Positions 30,995 through 42,536 are shown, counted from the first letter of the stretch. The stretch: 64,000 nucleotides of DNA from Kiritimatiellia bacterium (GCA_028716365.1 JAQUPZ010000002.1:124001-188000); one strand, 5' to 3'. The notes: generated by a model from the sequence alone, not told the origin. Program-made: numbers and translations.

Positions 30995-32803
30995 TCAGGC
31001 CTTTTCCAGCCTTCCCTTTAATCCTTCAAGTTCCTTCTTTAATGCTTCTGGAAACCTGTTGCCAAACTTACTATAAAACTCCTCGGTATCGGCAAGTTCC
31101 CGCTTCCAACCCTCGACATCAACTTCCAATAACTCATTGATATCTGCCTCACTCATCCCAAGGCCTGAAACATCCAGGGCATCAGGCGCAGGAAGATTGC
31201 CAATGGCTGTTTTGACAGCCCTTCCGGTTCCTTCAACACGTTCGCATATCCATTTCAGGACACGACTGTTCTCGCCATAGCCAGGCCAGAGCCACTTCCC
31301 GCTGGCATCCTTACGGAACCAGTTAACGAAGAAAACTTTCGGTAATTTCTTCCTGTCGGTACGATCTGCCATTGAAATCCAATGTGCGAGGTAATCACCC
31401 ATGTGATAGCCACAGAATGGCAGCATGGCAAAAGGATCACGGCGGAGTACTCCGGCCTTTCCCAGTGCGGCCATGGTTGTTTCGGACCCTGCCGCAGCCC
31501 CCATGAATACCCCGTGCTCCCAGTTAAATGCTTCATTCGCCAGTGGAATGGTCGACGGTCGACGGCCACCGAAAAGGAATGCCGATATCGGAACACCTTT
31601 TGGATTTTCCCATTCCGGGTCAATGACGGGACACTGTCCTGCCGGTGCAGTAAATCTCGAATTTGGATGCGCCGCTTTTCTACCGCATTCAGGCGTCCAT
31701 TCGTTGCCCTGCCAGTCTATGGCTTTAGCAGGTACCGGAACACCCATATCTTCCCACCAGATGTCGCCATCAGGAGTTAAAGCAACGTTTGTAAATATGC
31801 TGTTTTTAGTAACCGTTGCCAGCGCGTTGGGATTGGATTTTCTTGAAGTTCCCGGAGCAACACCGAAAAACCCGTATTCGGGGTTTATTGCATATAACCG
31901 GCCATCTTCTCCTACTCTTATCCACGCGATATCATCGCCGAGACAACGCAAAGTCCAACCTGGAATTGCAGGTTGCATCATTGCCAGATTGGTTTTACCA
32001 CACGCACTCGGGAACGCGGCACAAATGTAATATTTCTTTCCCTGTGGTGAGGTAAGGGCCAGAATCAACATGTGTTCCGCCATCCAACCTTCATTGCGGG
32101 CCAAAACTGATGCAATCCTCAACGCCAGGCATTTCTTACCCAGCAAAGCATTACCACCATATCCTGAACCAAATGACCAGATGGCCCCTTCTTCCGGGAA
32201 ATGAACAATATATTTGTTTTTCGGGTCTGGAACACAAGGCCATGGCACATCTTTCTGACCCGGTTTCAAAGGCGCCCCAACAGAATGAAGACACGGTACA
32301 AAATCACCATTCTCGCCAAGGGCATCGAGAACTTCTCGTCCCATCCTGGTCATGATACGCATATTGGCAACAACATAAGGAGAATCCGTAATCTCAATAC
32401 CGATCTTTGCCACCGGAGAACCAAGGGGTCCCATCGAGAAAGGAATAACATATAGAGTCCGGCCTTCCATACTCCCTTTAAAGAACGCCTTAAGCTTGGC
32501 CTTCATTTCAACCGGATCGGCCCAGTTATTTGTCGGGCCGGCATCTTCTTTATTCCTTGAACAGATATATGTTCTGTCCTCAACACGCGCCACATCACTT
32601 TCATGTGAACGCGCCAGGAAACATCCAGGGCGCTTTTCCTCATTTAGTTTTATGAAGGTCCCGCTCCCGACCATCTGCGAGCAAAGACCGTCGTACTCCT
32701 TCTGAGAACCATCGCACCAGTGTACAGCCTTTGGACGGCAGAGTTTTACAATTTCATCAACCCATGAAATCAGTTTCCGGTTTTTTGCTGGTATTGCAGA
32801 CAT
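30995..32803 (-). CDS. pckG: phosphoenolpyruvate carboxykinase (GTP)
   Basis: 602 residues, the normal length of the GTP-type enzyme. It interconverts oxaloacetate + GTP and PEP + GDP + CO2, cytoplasmic. Motifs: the hyper-reactive Cys loop [12 protein letters not shown] (P-loop), [20 protein letters not shown] for metal binding, and SNPNALAT with the guanine-site region near [11 protein letters not shown]. Together with nifJ this supports an anaerobic central metabolism running through PEP, oxaloacetate and pyruvate. Single gene, with a terminator downstream. Confidence 0.97.
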   Translation of the reverse strand: MSAIPAKNRKLISWVDEIVKLCRPKAVHWCDGSQKEYDGLCSQMVGSGTFIKLNEEKRPGCFLARSHESDVARVEDRTYICSRNKEDAGPTNNWADPVEMKAKLKAFFKGSMEGRTLYVIPFSMGPLGSPVAKIGIEITDSPYVVANMRIMTRMGREVLDALGENGDFVPCLHSVGAPLKPGQKDVPWPCVPDPKNKYIVHFPEEGAIWSFGSGYGGNALLGKKCLALRIASVLARNEGWMAEHMLILALTSPQGKKYYICAAFPSACGKTNLAMMQPAIPGWTLRCLGDDIAWIRVGEDGRLYAINPEYGFFGVAPGTSRKSNPNALATVTKNSIFTNVALTPDGDIWWEDMGVPVPAKAIDWQGNEWTPECGRKAAHPNSRFTAPAGQCPVIDPEWENPKGVPISAFLFGGRRPSTIPLANEAFNWEHGVFMGAAAGSETTMAALGKAGVLRRDPFAMLPFCGYHMGDYLAHWISMADRTDRKKLPKVFFVNWFRKDASGKWLWPGYGENSRVLKWICERVEGTGRAVKTAIGNLPAPDALDVSGLGMSEADINELLEVDVEGWKRELADTEEFYSKFGNRFPEALKKELEGLKGRLEKA

Positions 32804-33001
32804 AGACTTCCTTTTTTAGTTATTCTCATCAGACGGGACACTCCCTATTATAAACTTGGGGCGGCAGATTAGAACAAAGTTCTTATCCGAATCAAGAAAA
32901 ATACAAAATACACTTTAATTTTCAAGGTTTATACTTGATAATTTTCAAATAGCAGCACCAGCATATGGGTTTTATTGTTCCCGACGTTCAGGAGCATCAT
33001 A

Positions 33002-34012
33002 ATGAAATCGAGAATATGGTCCATTATTGTTATCGGCGGACTAATACTTCTCGGCGGACTTACAGTTGTTCTCACCCGCAGTCTCTTTAAAATGTCCATC
33101 GATAGCAACAGGATAAAAACCGGAGAAACAGCAAACGTTACACAAAAATCTCTTATTGATACCATTATTGAAATTGGCAAAGAACCGCGGGAAAATGCCC
33201 CCTCAAGGACAACAGATCGTCCAAAAGTAACCCAGTATTCTTCCGGTCAAATGTCAGGACAGCAAAAACCTGCAGTACGCGGACCGATTGGTAAAGTAAC
33301 GTATCTTTCCGGTATCGCTTCCGTTGCCGACCAGACAGGAAAAGCATATTTATTAATGCTTAATAATGATATTTCGCAAATGGACCGGATAGAGACCGGG
33401 CCGAATACCAAACTTGAAATTAAATTCGTTGATGGCACTGTAGTTTCCCAGGGTGAAAAAAGCGTCATTATTATTGAAGAATGTATGTTCAATCAGGGTT
33501 CACCGGCAGGATGTGGTTTCGTCTTACGATTTAACAGGGGAATTTGCAGGGTTGTCACAGGACTTATCGCCGATGTCAATCCATACCGTTTTAAGGTCAG
33601 GACAAAAACGGTAACTGTCGGGATCAGGGGGTGTGATCTCGTATTTAAGAGTACTCCATCGCGTGATGACATATTTGTTCTCGATATGGCACGCACCAAG
33701 TCCATTGAGTTAGAAACAACATGTGACGGCACACCCATAACAGATACTGATACCGGCGTTGATCTGGCAGTTGACGACACTAATAAACGACATATATCCC
33801 TTACCGCGCCGCAAACAGCTGTTTCCATAGTCAGCGGCAAAGAACCGGAAAAACGTAATATTGGAACAGACGAAATCAAGAGGTTGATTTCCGAAACATC
33901 GCGACTGAGGCCTGCACGCTACGAACTCCAGCAGAAAGCAAACGGTGCCATATTTACGATTACACCGGACAAAACTGCCGATCAGACAGACTCATCATCC
34001 AAAAAGGAATAG
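33002..34012 (+). CDS. FecR-domain membrane-anchored protein
   Basis: 336 residues from ATG 33002, preceded by AGGAG at 32990-32994; a TTG at 32975 is less likely. One transmembrane helix (about 4-26) then a linker. A FecR domain spans about residues 95-225: VTYLSGIASVAD, NDISQMDRIETGPNTKLEIK, VRTKTVTVGIRGCDL, the last being the family's GVRGT-like motif. The C-terminal region is low in features. FecR domains usually sense or bind surface polymers; without adjacent sigma factor genes, a signalling role is not supported here. Confidence 0.8.
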   Translation: MKSRIWSIIVIGGLILLGGLTVVLTRSLFKMSIDSNRIKTGETANVTQKSLIDTIIEIGKEPRENAPSRTTDRPKVTQYSSGQMSGQQKPAVRGPIGKVTYLSGIASVADQTGKAYLLMLNNDISQMDRIETGPNTKLEIKFVDGTVVSQGEKSVIIIEECMFNQGSPAGCGFVLRFNRGICRVVTGLIADVNPYRFKVRTKTVTVGIRGCDLVFKSTPSRDDIFVLDMARTKSIELETTCDGTPITDTDTGVDLAVDDTNKRHISLTAPQTAVSIVSGKEPEKRNIGTDEIKRLISETSRLRPARYELQQKANGAIFTITPDKTADQTDSSSKKE

Positions 34013-34100
34013 CTGTATTATCTCACTGCATTGTTTTATCCCGTATTAAAGTCGTTCAAGAGTTGGAATATTCCTGTTTTTTTACTACCGTTGAAGGATC

Positions 34101-35975
34101 ATGAATAAAAAAGAAAACTCTTATCGCTACAATCGTCCTCTGCCAATGACACGACGCGAAATGGACAATTTAGGCTGGGACAAATGCGATATCATCCTGA
34201 TATCAGGTGATGCATATGTTGATCATCCATCTTTTGGAATTGCACTGATCGGACGTCTTCTTGAATCTCTGGGATACCGGGTTGGAATCATTGCCCAACC
34301 CTATATCCGTAACATTGAATGCTTCCGCGTCCTTGGCATCCCCCGCCTTTTCTGGGGAATAACCGCTGGAAACGTTGACAGCCAACTCGCACGATTAACT
34401 GTTATGCGGAAACTACGCAGGGATGATGCTTATTCTCCTAATGGCATCTCGGGCGCAAGACCATCCAATGCTTCAATAGTCTATGCTTCGATGGCTCGCC
34501 AGGCATTTAAGGGGATACCTGTCGTCATCGGTGGTATAGAGGCCTCATTGCGTAGATTCGCCTACTACGATTACTGGACCGATAAAGTCAAGCGATCGCT
34601 GATATTTGACGCCAAAGCAGATCTCATTGCCTTCGGAATGGCAGAACACGCTATTGCCGAAATAACACAAAGACTAGATCAAGGGAAAAACCTTCATGGC
34701 ATAAGAGGAACTGCTGAAATACGAAAAGACACCAGCGGTATTGACGATCTCATCGTGCTTCCATCCTACGAAGAGGTTTTGTCGCCTGATAATAAAGGCA
34801 AATCATCATACATTGCCATGAGCAGATTGATCCATGATCATCACCATGTCAACAGCAAGGCGACACTTGTACAAAGGCACGCTGATCGATGGCTTGTTGT
34901 AAATCCACCCGCCCTGCCTTTGACTACTGATGAACTTGATCACCTGTACTCACTCCCTTTTACAAGGCGCCCACACCCATCATATGGAAAAGCTTCTATT
35001 CCTGCATACGAGATGATAAAGGATTCAATAACAACTCACAGGGGTTGTTATGCCGAGTGCAGTTTCTGTGCAATAACATCCCATCAGGGTCGCACGGTTA
35101 CATCACGAAGCAAACAAAATATTCTTCGTGAAATTGAAATGCTTTCCGCCGATCCTGCATTTCATGGAACTATCAGCGACATTGGTGGACCGACGGCCAA
35201 TATGTATGCCACAGGTTGTAAAACCGGTTATTCCGGCTGCCAAAGGCATAACTGTCTTTTTCCTGCTATATGTAAAAATCTTGAAGTCGACCACAGTCCT
35301 CTCCTCGATTTAATGAGGTCAGCCAGACAGATCAAAGGTATTAAACACGTTTTTGTAACCAGCGGCATCAGATTCGATCTTGCACTTGCGGGAGGAGGTG
35401 AAAAGTACATCGAGGAACTGGTTCGACATCACGTGTGCGGCCTTCTCAAGATCGCCCCTGAACATATTTCTGAATCAGTTCTTGCCGTCATGCACAAACC
35501 ACCCCAAAAGCTTTATCGCGATTTTGTTGACATATTCTACAGGCAAGTCAGAAAAGCCAACCGTAAATACGCCATTGTAGAGTATTTCATGAGTGGACAC
35601 CCTGGTTGTACGCTTAATGACATGATCGAACTCGCAATTTATTTACGTAAAACAGGCATCAAACCGGAACAGATCCAGGATTTCTATCCTGCCCCACTTA
35701 CCCTGGCAAACTGCATGTTCTATACCGGCATTGACCCTCTGACCAACAGGAAGATGCATGTCGCACAGACCGACCGCGAGAAAGCACTGCAACGCGCCAT
35801 ACTGCTTTCACATTTGCCGGAATTTCACAGAAAAGTCCGTGAAGCCCTGATCGAAGCCGGACGTCCGGATTTGATCGGCAATGGGCATGACCATCTTGTT
35901 ACGCCAAGCCGTGGTTCAGGTTCAATGCGCAGATCCAAAACAGGAACATGGAGAAACCACGAGCAACATCACTAA
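34101..35975 (+). CDS. ygiQ: YgiQ-family radical SAM protein
   Basis: 624 residues, near the family's usual length. An N-terminal YgiQ domain contains [10 protein letters not shown] and [16 protein letters not shown]. The radical SAM cluster motif is [15 protein letters not shown] (C-x3-C-x2-C). [16 protein letters not shown] lies in the C-terminal region. The cluster cleaves SAM to start radical chemistry, but the substrate of YgiQ proteins is not known. The last four bases overlap the stop of the convergent gene. Confidence 0.93.
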   Translation: MNKKENSYRYNRPLPMTRREMDNLGWDKCDIILISGDAYVDHPSFGIALIGRLLESLGYRVGIIAQPYIRNIECFRVLGIPRLFWGITAGNVDSQLARLTVMRKLRRDDAYSPNGISGARPSNASIVYASMARQAFKGIPVVIGGIEASLRRFAYYDYWTDKVKRSLIFDAKADLIAFGMAEHAIAEITQRLDQGKNLHGIRGTAEIRKDTSGIDDLIVLPSYEEVLSPDNKGKSSYIAMSRLIHDHHHVNSKATLVQRHADRWLVVNPPALPLTTDELDHLYSLPFTRRPHPSYGKASIPAYEMIKDSITTHRGCYAECSFCAITSHQGRTVTSRSKQNILREIEMLSADPAFHGTISDIGGPTANMYATGCKTGYSGCQRHNCLFPAICKNLEVDHSPLLDLMRSARQIKGIKHVFVTSGIRFDLALAGGGEKYIEELVRHHVCGLLKIAPEHISESVLAVMHKPPQKLYRDFVDIFYRQVRKANRKYAIVEYFMSGHPGCTLNDMIELAIYLRKTGIKPEQIQDFYPAPLTLANCMFYTGIDPLTNRKMHVAQTDREKALQRAILLSHLPEFHRKVREALIEAGRPDLIGNGHDHLVTPSRGSGSMRRSKTGTWRNHEQHH

Positions 35976-36703
35976 CCCTTGATTTCAAAATCACACACCA
36001 ACGGTAAGTGATCTGATAACTTAATTTGAGGCATATCAAAATTAGTTATTCTGATTCCCGGACTGTGCAGGATGAAATCAAGTTGACGTCGTGGCGCCCA
36101 ACTGGGGTATGAAGGCATCCCGTTCGGTCCAGCACTGGTCAATTTGGTTGCAGCAAGAAACAGCCTAATCTCACGATCACCCCATCTGGCATTGAAATCA
36201 CCAGCCACGATATGAGGTTTTTTTGTATGTTTAACCATTGAATATAGATCACCAAGCTGGTGGTGCCTCGCTTTAAAACTCAACGCGAGATGAACAAGAA
36301 ACACGGTTAAGTCTTTGAGATCTAACTGGATAACAAGACGTTTTACACCCTTTTCAAAATAATGGAAATGGGCACCAATAACTGTATCCCTTGTCAGAAA
36401 CGCATTTCCCTGTTTACTCATAAAAGGAAGCATATGCACAAGCGAAGATTCATGGTATTTACACTTGTAAGTGTGTTCATGACTGAGGGCAGAAGCCATA
36501 ACTGCCGCTTGATTCCGTCTCTTCGATCTGTAAGAACCTGCATCCACTTCGGCGAGGCCAACTATATCCGGATCAATGGTACTTATAAAACTGATTATGG
36601 ACTGCAAATTTTTTGTTGTTTTTCGTAAATACCTGCTCCATGAAAAAAGGAACCTGCTGCCACCAGTTGCATAACGAATATTATAAAAAAGAAATCTCAT
36701 CAT
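35972..36703 (-). CDS. endonuclease/exonuclease/phosphatase-fold protein
   Basis: 243 residues. Fold motifs: [11 protein letters not shown] (metal ligand Asn), [11 protein letters not shown] (Glu ligand), [23 protein letters not shown] (catalytic Asp/Asn pair) and [11 protein letters not shown] (catalytic SDH). No signal peptide. The family covers DNA repair nucleases, sphingomyelinases and inositol phosphatases, and the sequence does not decide among them. Convergent with ygiQ; no obvious operon partner. Confidence 0.87.
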   Translation of the reverse strand: MMRFLFYNIRYATGGSRFLFSWSRYLRKTTKNLQSIISFISTIDPDIVGLAEVDAGSYRSKRRNQAAVMASALSHEHTYKCKYHESSLVHMLPFMSKQGNAFLTRDTVIGAHFHYFEKGVKRLVIQLDLKDLTVFLVHLALSFKARHHQLGDLYSMVKHTKKPHIVAGDFNARWGDREIRLFLAATKLTSAGPNGMPSYPSWAPRRQLDFILHSPGIRITNFDMPQIKLSDHLPLVCDFEIKG

Positions 36704-36926
36704 CAGCCGCTTATAACAAATTCAATCAATTCTGATTTTTCTTATTCTCATACTTGATCATATTCGCATGATTGTGAAAGAAAAGAGAGAAAATAAGCAA
36801 AGATATTAAATTCAAGTCGGTATTCTCCATCATAATTGTCTAATAATAATCAGAAAATCATTTTTTCTGTTTATCACTACAAACCAATTCAATCTACTGG
36901 CATTAATTGTGCTCAATATACAATAA

Positions 36927-37046
36927 CCTGTCAGTTGGTTTGATCTGCTGGGACGACGAAAGTAAGAAAAGGAAAATTTGCCTGTGAAGGGCAAAGACAC
37001 CCCTAAAGGGTCCATAAATGATCGAACTGACTGACGGGCTTTTTTT
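36927..37046 (+). ncRNA. candidate structured RNA with intrinsic terminator
   Basis: A long closing helix joins 36927-36945 to 37020-37037: 18 pairs including wobbles, with one bulge. It encloses smaller hairpins TTTGCC-GGCAAA and ACCC-GGGT, and a TTTTTTT run follows at 37040-37046. A possible promoter, CTGGCA (36897-36902) with TACAAT (36919-36924), would start the RNA at about the first base of the helix. No gene follows on the + strand, so it would be a free RNA rather than a leader. The rest of 36704-37058 shows no convincing gene. Compact rod shape recalls 6S RNA, but I cannot confirm a family. Confidence 0.45.
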
Positions 37047-37058
37047 GTTTGCAAAGCC

Positions 37059-38246
37059 TCACTTTCCCACCACTTGAGTCAATGCAATAATAGGCATCAA
37101 TACTGACAATGTTACAAGCAGAACAAATCCACCTATTAGTAAAATCAAAAGCGGTTCAAGAAAACCCAGACATGTACCAATATAACGGTCCCACTGCGAC
37201 TGATACCTCTGGCCGGCATTCTCCATCAAGCTATCAATACTCCCGCTGGCTTCTCCGACCCTGAGCCAGCCCGGTAAAGAACCGGAAAGTGGCGATATCT
37301 GTCGAATAGCATCAGCCAGATTTCCGCCATGCCGAATAGATTCGGCCGCACCTTCCGTAAGCCGACCTATCCATGCACTACCGGTGGCCCGCCCGGCCAG
37401 GATAACTGCATCTATCAGAGATACTCCTCCCTTGAGGAGAACAGCCATCGTACGCGAAAATCGAAGATTAACAAGTAACGTACGTCCCCTGCCAATCAAA
37501 GGGAACCTGAACAGTTTCTTGTCCCAGTTCATCCGGAAATCATCGTCTGCAGCCAGTCTTCTTTTAAAATACACAGCGCAGGCAACACCTGCCACAACAA
37601 CAAGCCAGCCCCATCTCACAACAGCTCCACCAAACCATATCATTGAACGAGTCAACATCGGCATAGGCATATTATTCCCGGCAATTATCTCCCGCGCCCT
37701 GGGTATAAGTACCCCAAGCATTATCATGGCAACACATATCCCAAGAGTGAACACGATAGACGGGTATAAAAGCGCGGCTTTTATACGTTCTCTGATTTTT
37801 TCCTGTTCTTCAAGAAAAGCTGCCAGGCGTTCCAGCATTGTTTCAACAGTTGCAGAACGTTCAGCTGACTGAATAATCGCACGCTCAAAAGGTGTCACAG
37901 ACTTGCTGGCTGCCGATAATGCATCCGCCAACGAACTGCCTTCTTTTACTTTATCACGCACACCGGCAACAAGAATATTGGAGTCTGCCATCTCCGGTGA
38001 TGCTATCAGGATGTCAAGAGCACGGACGAGAGGGAAACCTGCTCCAAGAAGTGAACTTAACTCACGATACAAAACTGCTCTATCACCAAGCCGAAGTACC
38101 AGTTTGCGTCCCGTCACAAAAATACGTTCAGCAAGAATACCATCGGTGATCAGTTTCTCCCTGGCCTCCTTCAGGCTGAGAGCTTCCACCAATCCCTTAC
38201 AAGGGCGCCCATTTCGATTAAACCCTTTGTATTCATATGTTTTCAT
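37059..38246 (-). CDS. gspF: type II secretion inner-membrane platform protein
   Basis: 395 residues. Two T2SSF domains (about 60-185 and 260-385), each with a conserved SLLGAGFPLVRAL-type segment, separated by a transmembrane pair; a final helix ends the protein. It anchors the secretion ATPase at the membrane. Four bases after gspE. No gspG-type pseudopilin gene follows in this window; the rest of the system must lie elsewhere. Confidence 0.93.
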   Translation of the reverse strand: MKTYEYKGFNRNGRPCKGLVEALSLKEAREKLITDGILAERIFVTGRKLVLRLGDRAVLYRELSSLLGAGFPLVRALDILIASPEMADSNILVAGVRDKVKEGSSLADALSAASKSVTPFERAIIQSAERSATVETMLERLAAFLEEQEKIRERIKAALLYPSIVFTLGICVAMIMLGVLIPRAREIIAGNNMPMPMLTRSMIWFGGAVVRWGWLVVVAGVACAVYFKRRLAADDDFRMNWDKKLFRFPLIGRGRTLLVNLRFSRTMAVLLKGGVSLIDAVILAGRATGSAWIGRLTEGAAESIRHGGNLADAIRQISPLSGSLPGWLRVGEASGSIDSLMENAGQRYQSQWDRYIGTCLGFLEPLLILLIGGFVLLVTLSVLMPIIALTQVVGK

Positions 38247-38249
38247 TAC

Positions 38250-39836
38250 TTATACGGCAACACTCATCACTTCCGTCAAACTCGTAATACCTGCCAGTAC
38301 TTTTTTCAATCCATCATCGCGCAGGTTTATCATTCCTCTCTTCTCAGCCAAATTACGTAATTCATCAATACCAGCATTACCTGTCCTGACTATGTCCTGC
38401 ATTTCACGATCAAGAACCATGAGCTCGAAAATACCACTTCTCCCCCTGTATCCCTCAAGGCAGGAAGAACATCCCGCAGGAACCCATACCTGCCGACCAG
38501 CCATATTTTTTCCACTAAGTCCAAACGATACGATTTCCCGCTCCTGCACAACTGCTGTTTTCCTGCACTCACGGCAAAGATTTCGAACCAGTCGCTGGGC
38601 GAGAATCCCCCTCAAACATGAAGCCAGAAGATAAGGTTCAACACCCATATCAACAAGACGCAGCACTGCACTTGGCGCATCATTGGTATGAAGTGTCGTA
38701 AAAACAAGATGTCCGGTCAGTGAAGCCCTTACGGAAATTGATGCAGTCTCACTATCCCTGGTTTCTCCGACAAGAACAATATCCGGGTCCTGGCGCAATA
38801 TATGGCGCAATCCCGTGGCAAACGTGAGACCGATCTTAGGTTTTACCTGAATTTGCCCTATATTTGGAAGCTGGTATTCTATTGGATCTTCGATTGTCAT
38901 GATATTTTTGCGCGATGCATCGAGTTGCCCAAGTGCTGCATAAAGAGTGGTAGTTTTCCCTGAACCGGTCGGTCCTGATACAACGATAATTCCGTTAGGC
39001 TCGTGCAACAGAGATTCAAAAGATCGCAGAGCGACGTCAGACATTCCCAATATAGACAGGGGCAATAAAGATGAGTCACGATTTAAAAGCCTCAAAACAA
39101 CACGCTCCCCTTCAGCCACAGGAATAGTTGATACACGAACATCAATCTCACGTTCCCCCACCCTGACTCGTGCCATTCCATCTTGTGGCAGTCTTTTTTC
39201 TGCAATATCCATATGGGCCATAACCTTAAGCCTGGAAACCAATGATTCTTCAACATGTTTTGGAGGAGATGCCTGTTCGTACAGAATGCCATCTATCCGG
39301 TAACGCACACGAAGTCTTTCTTCAAGCGGTTCAAAATGAATATCCGACGCATTTCTTTTGACGGCCTCCAGAAGAATGAGATTTACCAGTTGTGTTACCG
39401 GCGCCTTTTCGGCCACTTGAAGAAGATCATCGGTTGTGGTTACTGTCCTGCTCACGCTTCCATTATCAGCGGCAAGATCACGCAGAAAGTCATCTGGAGA
39501 ATCATCCTTGCTGTAGTAACAACGCTCGATACTCCGTGTAATAAGAGACCTGGACGCCATTACAGGACGCAAATCCCGTCCGATAAGCAACGCGAGGTAT
39601 TCCTGCTGACTGACACTTGCAGGATCAGCAGTAAGTACACACACTTCCCCCCCGATCCTGACAGGAAGAAGATAATTTGCCCGCGCCCATTCAACCGGCA
39701 ACTTAGCAACCAGGACTGGATCCAGAGAATCATCAGCAAGAATATCGATAAATTCTACCCCATATTCCCTGGCAATCTTTCGCAACTCAACGATCTCTGT
39801 ATCGGAAGGTTGTTGAAATGGGAGATCATTTTTCAT
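38250..39836 (-). CDS. gspE: type II secretion ATPase
   Basis: 528 residues. An N-terminal N1E/MshEN domain (about 20-150), then the ATPase: Walker A GPTGSGKTTTLYAAL, the Asp box with TIEDPIEYQLP, Walker B DPDIVLVGETRDSET and the His box. A C-terminal zinc loop has CRECR and CSSC pairs about 31 residues apart, typical of GspE/PilB. Powers pseudopilus assembly. Its start overlaps the gspD stop by 11 bases, so translation is coupled. GspE rather than PilB is chosen because gspD and gspF flank it. Confidence 0.94.
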   Translation of the reverse strand: MKNDLPFQQPSDTEIVELRKIAREYGVEFIDILADDSLDPVLVAKLPVEWARANYLLPVRIGGEVCVLTADPASVSQQEYLALLIGRDLRPVMASRSLITRSIERCYYSKDDSPDDFLRDLAADNGSVSRTVTTTDDLLQVAEKAPVTQLVNLILLEAVKRNASDIHFEPLEERLRVRYRIDGILYEQASPPKHVEESLVSRLKVMAHMDIAEKRLPQDGMARVRVGEREIDVRVSTIPVAEGERVVLRLLNRDSSLLPLSILGMSDVALRSFESLLHEPNGIIVVSGPTGSGKTTTLYAALGQLDASRKNIMTIEDPIEYQLPNIGQIQVKPKIGLTFATGLRHILRQDPDIVLVGETRDSETASISVRASLTGHLVFTTLHTNDAPSAVLRLVDMGVEPYLLASCLRGILAQRLVRNLCRECRKTAVVQEREIVSFGLSGKNMAGRQVWVPAGCSSCLEGYRGRSGIFELMVLDREMQDIVRTGNAGIDELRNLAEKRGMINLRDDGLKKVLAGITSLTEVMSVAV

Positions 39837-41739
39837 TGGCTTTCAAATCTGTCTTTTTTTCCCAGTCTTTCATGACACTCTCAGCCTTGTTCATATCACT
39901 AACAATTCTTGGCGTCACAAAAATTAAAAGGTTGGTTTTCTCATTTGCATCAGAAGTTCGCCTGAACAGTATGCCAAGAACAGGTATGGAGCCAAGAATC
40001 GGGACCTTTCGTACACTCTTGGTTTTGTCCTCGCGTGTAAGTCCTGCTATGACTATTGTTTTACCATCTTGTACCGTAACCGTAGTAGAAACATCTCTCT
40101 TGGCGATAATTGGCGCAAACTGCGTACTGGAATCAATAACTGCCTCAATACTGGGATTCAACACCATCCTGACCTCCCCCCCTGGAATGATGTAAGGCGT
40201 CAGCTTGAGTTTTATTCCAACATCTATTCTGTCAAGGTTCTGGATGACATCACGAGATGTCCCGGACCCGCCCTGTATCGTTGATTTGAGGACAGGAATT
40301 TCATTAACAATATTAACACTGGCCTCTTTATTGTTCTGCGCCTCCAAGGCTGTTTGAGAACGAATTTTCACTTTGCCTTTTTTCTTCAGCGCATCAATAT
40401 TAATTGCCCCGGGGAAGCCAGTGGTTATCTTGCCATCGGATCCCACACTTGTCCCCTGGGCCACTCCCACGGAAATACCACGCGGAAACACTCCACTCTG
40501 TATTGAATTCAGAAGGCTGTCAGCACCATCTGTCAACCTGCTGCTACCTTGAAGGACAACATCTCCAACCTTCGAAGGCATATCCAGCGCCGCCATTTCA
40601 ACGCCAATATCAAGACTGTCAGTTTGACTAACTTCAATAATCATTACTTCTATATGAACCTGCTGAGGCATCTGATCCAGCTGTTCAACGAGTTTCCGAA
40701 CCACTTCAAAATCACCCACAGTTGAATCCACAATCAATGCGTTATTAGCTGTATTTGATTCAACTGCAATTCTCCGTATCGATATTCCTGTTTTACTATC
40801 TTTTTCCGTCGTCTTGGCCAAAAGGGCATTTATACTTTTTGCAGCCTCATCCGCAGCCATGTACTTCAAAAAGATAGCATTAAGACGGCCGCGACCTGAC
40901 GGCATATCAACATCCATCATCTGTATAATGCGCTTTAGTTCCTCTATCTGGGCTGAAGAACCAACGAGGATCAGGCTGTTAGAATGCGGCGCAGCAACAA
41001 CAACTGCACTTTTTTTCCTTTGTTCCGACATTCCCTGAACAGAAGGCAACCGGTTACGAAGCTGCTCCGCTCTCGTCTCGCCTTCCGAAACAGCCTCATT
41101 AAGCTGGGAAGCAATATCTTCGGCACCTGCAAACTTGAGAGGAATCAACTCAGTCATTCTTGAAAGACCGGGTTGATCTACTTCCGACACTATTTTTTCG
41201 ATCTGCCTGACAGCGTCAGCCGTATCCGTTACAATAAGGTGATTTGATTCATCTATTGCACCAATTGATCCTGTTTTCCCCCCGCTTACTTTTGACTCAA
41301 GAAGTTTCCGCAATTCCATTGCAGAAACATAAGTGGGACGCAATACTTTGGTTATCATCCCACTTTCAGGAGTTTTTTCCTTAGGTCCTATTACAGGGGC
41401 AGTGGGTGTCAGGCGGGGGAAAGTTTGAATAACCCGCGAAATTCCCTCCTGTTCGGCGACCGTACATCCAACTGACTCCAGAATGGAGACAAAGAGCGGA
41501 TAAACATTACTTTTCTTTACACGTGGAGAAACCACAGTGATTTTTCCTGCCACATTATCTGCAACAACAAACTTCTTGCCTGTAATATCACCTACCAGCT
41601 TTACAAAGGATCGGACATCAACCTGATCAAAACTGAAATTGACAAGGCTCTCATCGCTCTGCGCCCGTAACATGGCACACACCGTTGTTAAGATCACAAC
41701 AAAGGTCAAAACCAATCTGATAAAACAACGATCTTTCAT
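39826..41739 (-). CDS. gspD: type II secretion secretin
   Basis: 637 residues with a signal peptide (to about residue 27). Periplasmic N0 domain (about 30-110) and three N1-type repeats (about 130-350) with ANNALIVDST-like motifs, then the secretin beta-barrel domain with VPILGSIPVLGILFRR and LLIFVTPRI. It forms the outer-membrane exit channel. No pilotin-binding S-domain is obvious. Between lpxA and gspE; the position next to lipid A genes is unusual but the genes are collinear and close. Confidence 0.94.
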   Translation of the reverse strand: MKDRCFIRLVLTFVVILTTVCAMLRAQSDESLVNFSFDQVDVRSFVKLVGDITGKKFVVADNVAGKITVVSPRVKKSNVYPLFVSILESVGCTVAEQEGISRVIQTFPRLTPTAPVIGPKEKTPESGMITKVLRPTYVSAMELRKLLESKVSGGKTGSIGAIDESNHLIVTDTADAVRQIEKIVSEVDQPGLSRMTELIPLKFAGAEDIASQLNEAVSEGETRAEQLRNRLPSVQGMSEQRKKSAVVVAAPHSNSLILVGSSAQIEELKRIIQMMDVDMPSGRGRLNAIFLKYMAADEAAKSINALLAKTTEKDSKTGISIRRIAVESNTANNALIVDSTVGDFEVVRKLVEQLDQMPQQVHIEVMIIEVSQTDSLDIGVEMAALDMPSKVGDVVLQGSSRLTDGADSLLNSIQSGVFPRGISVGVAQGTSVGSDGKITTGFPGAINIDALKKKGKVKIRSQTALEAQNNKEASVNIVNEIPVLKSTIQGGSGTSRDVIQNLDRIDVGIKLKLTPYIIPGGEVRMVLNPSIEAVIDSSTQFAPIIAKRDVSTTVTVQDGKTIVIAGLTREDKTKSVRKVPILGSIPVLGILFRRTSDANEKTNLLIFVTPRIVSDMNKAESVMKDWEKKTDLKANEK

Positions 41740-41765
41740 CCAATCTCCGATGCCGGGACAGTTAA

Positions 41766-42536
41766 TTATTTTATTATACCACGTTCAGAACTATCTATGA
41801 ACGCGAGCAAATGCATGATCTCCGGACATAACTCAAGCTCAGCCTTGATTTTTTCTACAGCCTGACTTGTGGACAAACCTTCTCGATAGAGAATACGATA
41901 AGCCTCTTTGATTAATCGCTGGGCATTCTCATCTACATTTCTCCGTTTTAAACCTACACTATTGGGACCCCTTACTTCAGCAGGATTGCCCTCTACAATC
42001 ATAAAAGGAGGGCAATCCTGGGTAATTTTTGTAAGTCCGCCCACCATACACATTTTCCCAACTCTAGTAAATTGATGCACAGCACTTAACCCGCCCATAA
42101 TGGCCTGATTTTCAATGATAACATGGCCAGCAAGGGTTGCACAGTTAGACATGATTACTTCATTCCCAACCACACATGCATGAGCTACATGGCAATAAGC
42201 CATGATATGGCATCCTGAACCAACAATGGTTTTTTCCCCCTCATTCGTCCCTGAATTTATGGTAACATACTCACGGATCGTCGTCCGGTCACCGATCTCG
42301 ACAAAGGTCTTGCTGCCCTTATACTTCAGATCCTGTGTCTGAGTGCCAATGCAAGCAAATGGGAAAACAGTACAACCACGTCCAATAACGGTCCAACCAT
42401 CAATAACAACATGTGGCATGATCCGCGTATTCTCGCCTATCCGTACGTTGGAGCCAATAACACTATAAGGGCCAACATCAACACCTGCACCCAAAACAGC
42501 TCCTTTATCGATTATTGCAGTAGGATGGATAGCCAT
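41766..42536 (-). CDS. lpxA: UDP-N-acetylglucosamine acyltransferase
   Basis: 256 residues. First committed step of lipid A synthesis. Left-handed beta-helix hexapeptide repeats run from residue 5 to about 190 (IHPTAIIDKGAVLGAGVDVG and on), with the catalytic His in the MAYCHVAHACVVG region and the LxA signature GGLTKITQDCPPFMIVEG. A C-terminal helical domain follows. Starts at the base after the fabZ stop. fabZ-lpxA pairing is conserved across Gram-negative bacteria. Confidence 0.96.
   Translation of the reverse strand: MAIHPTAIIDKGAVLGAGVDVGPYSVIGSNVRIGENTRIMPHVVIDGWTVIGRGCTVFPFACIGTQTQDLKYKGSKTFVEIGDRTTIREYVTINSGTNEGEKTIVGSGCHIMAYCHVAHACVVGNEVIMSNCATLAGHVIIENQAIMGGLSAVHQFTRVGKMCMVGGLTKITQDCPPFMIVEGNPAEVRGPNSVGLKRRNVDENAQRLIKEAYRILYREGLSTSQAVEKIKAELELCPEIMHLLAFIDSSERGIIK

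Noticed and set aside
36830..37054. 74-codon minus-strand reading frame
   Set aside because: It covers the structured RNA and terminator, has no ribosome site and no protein-like composition.
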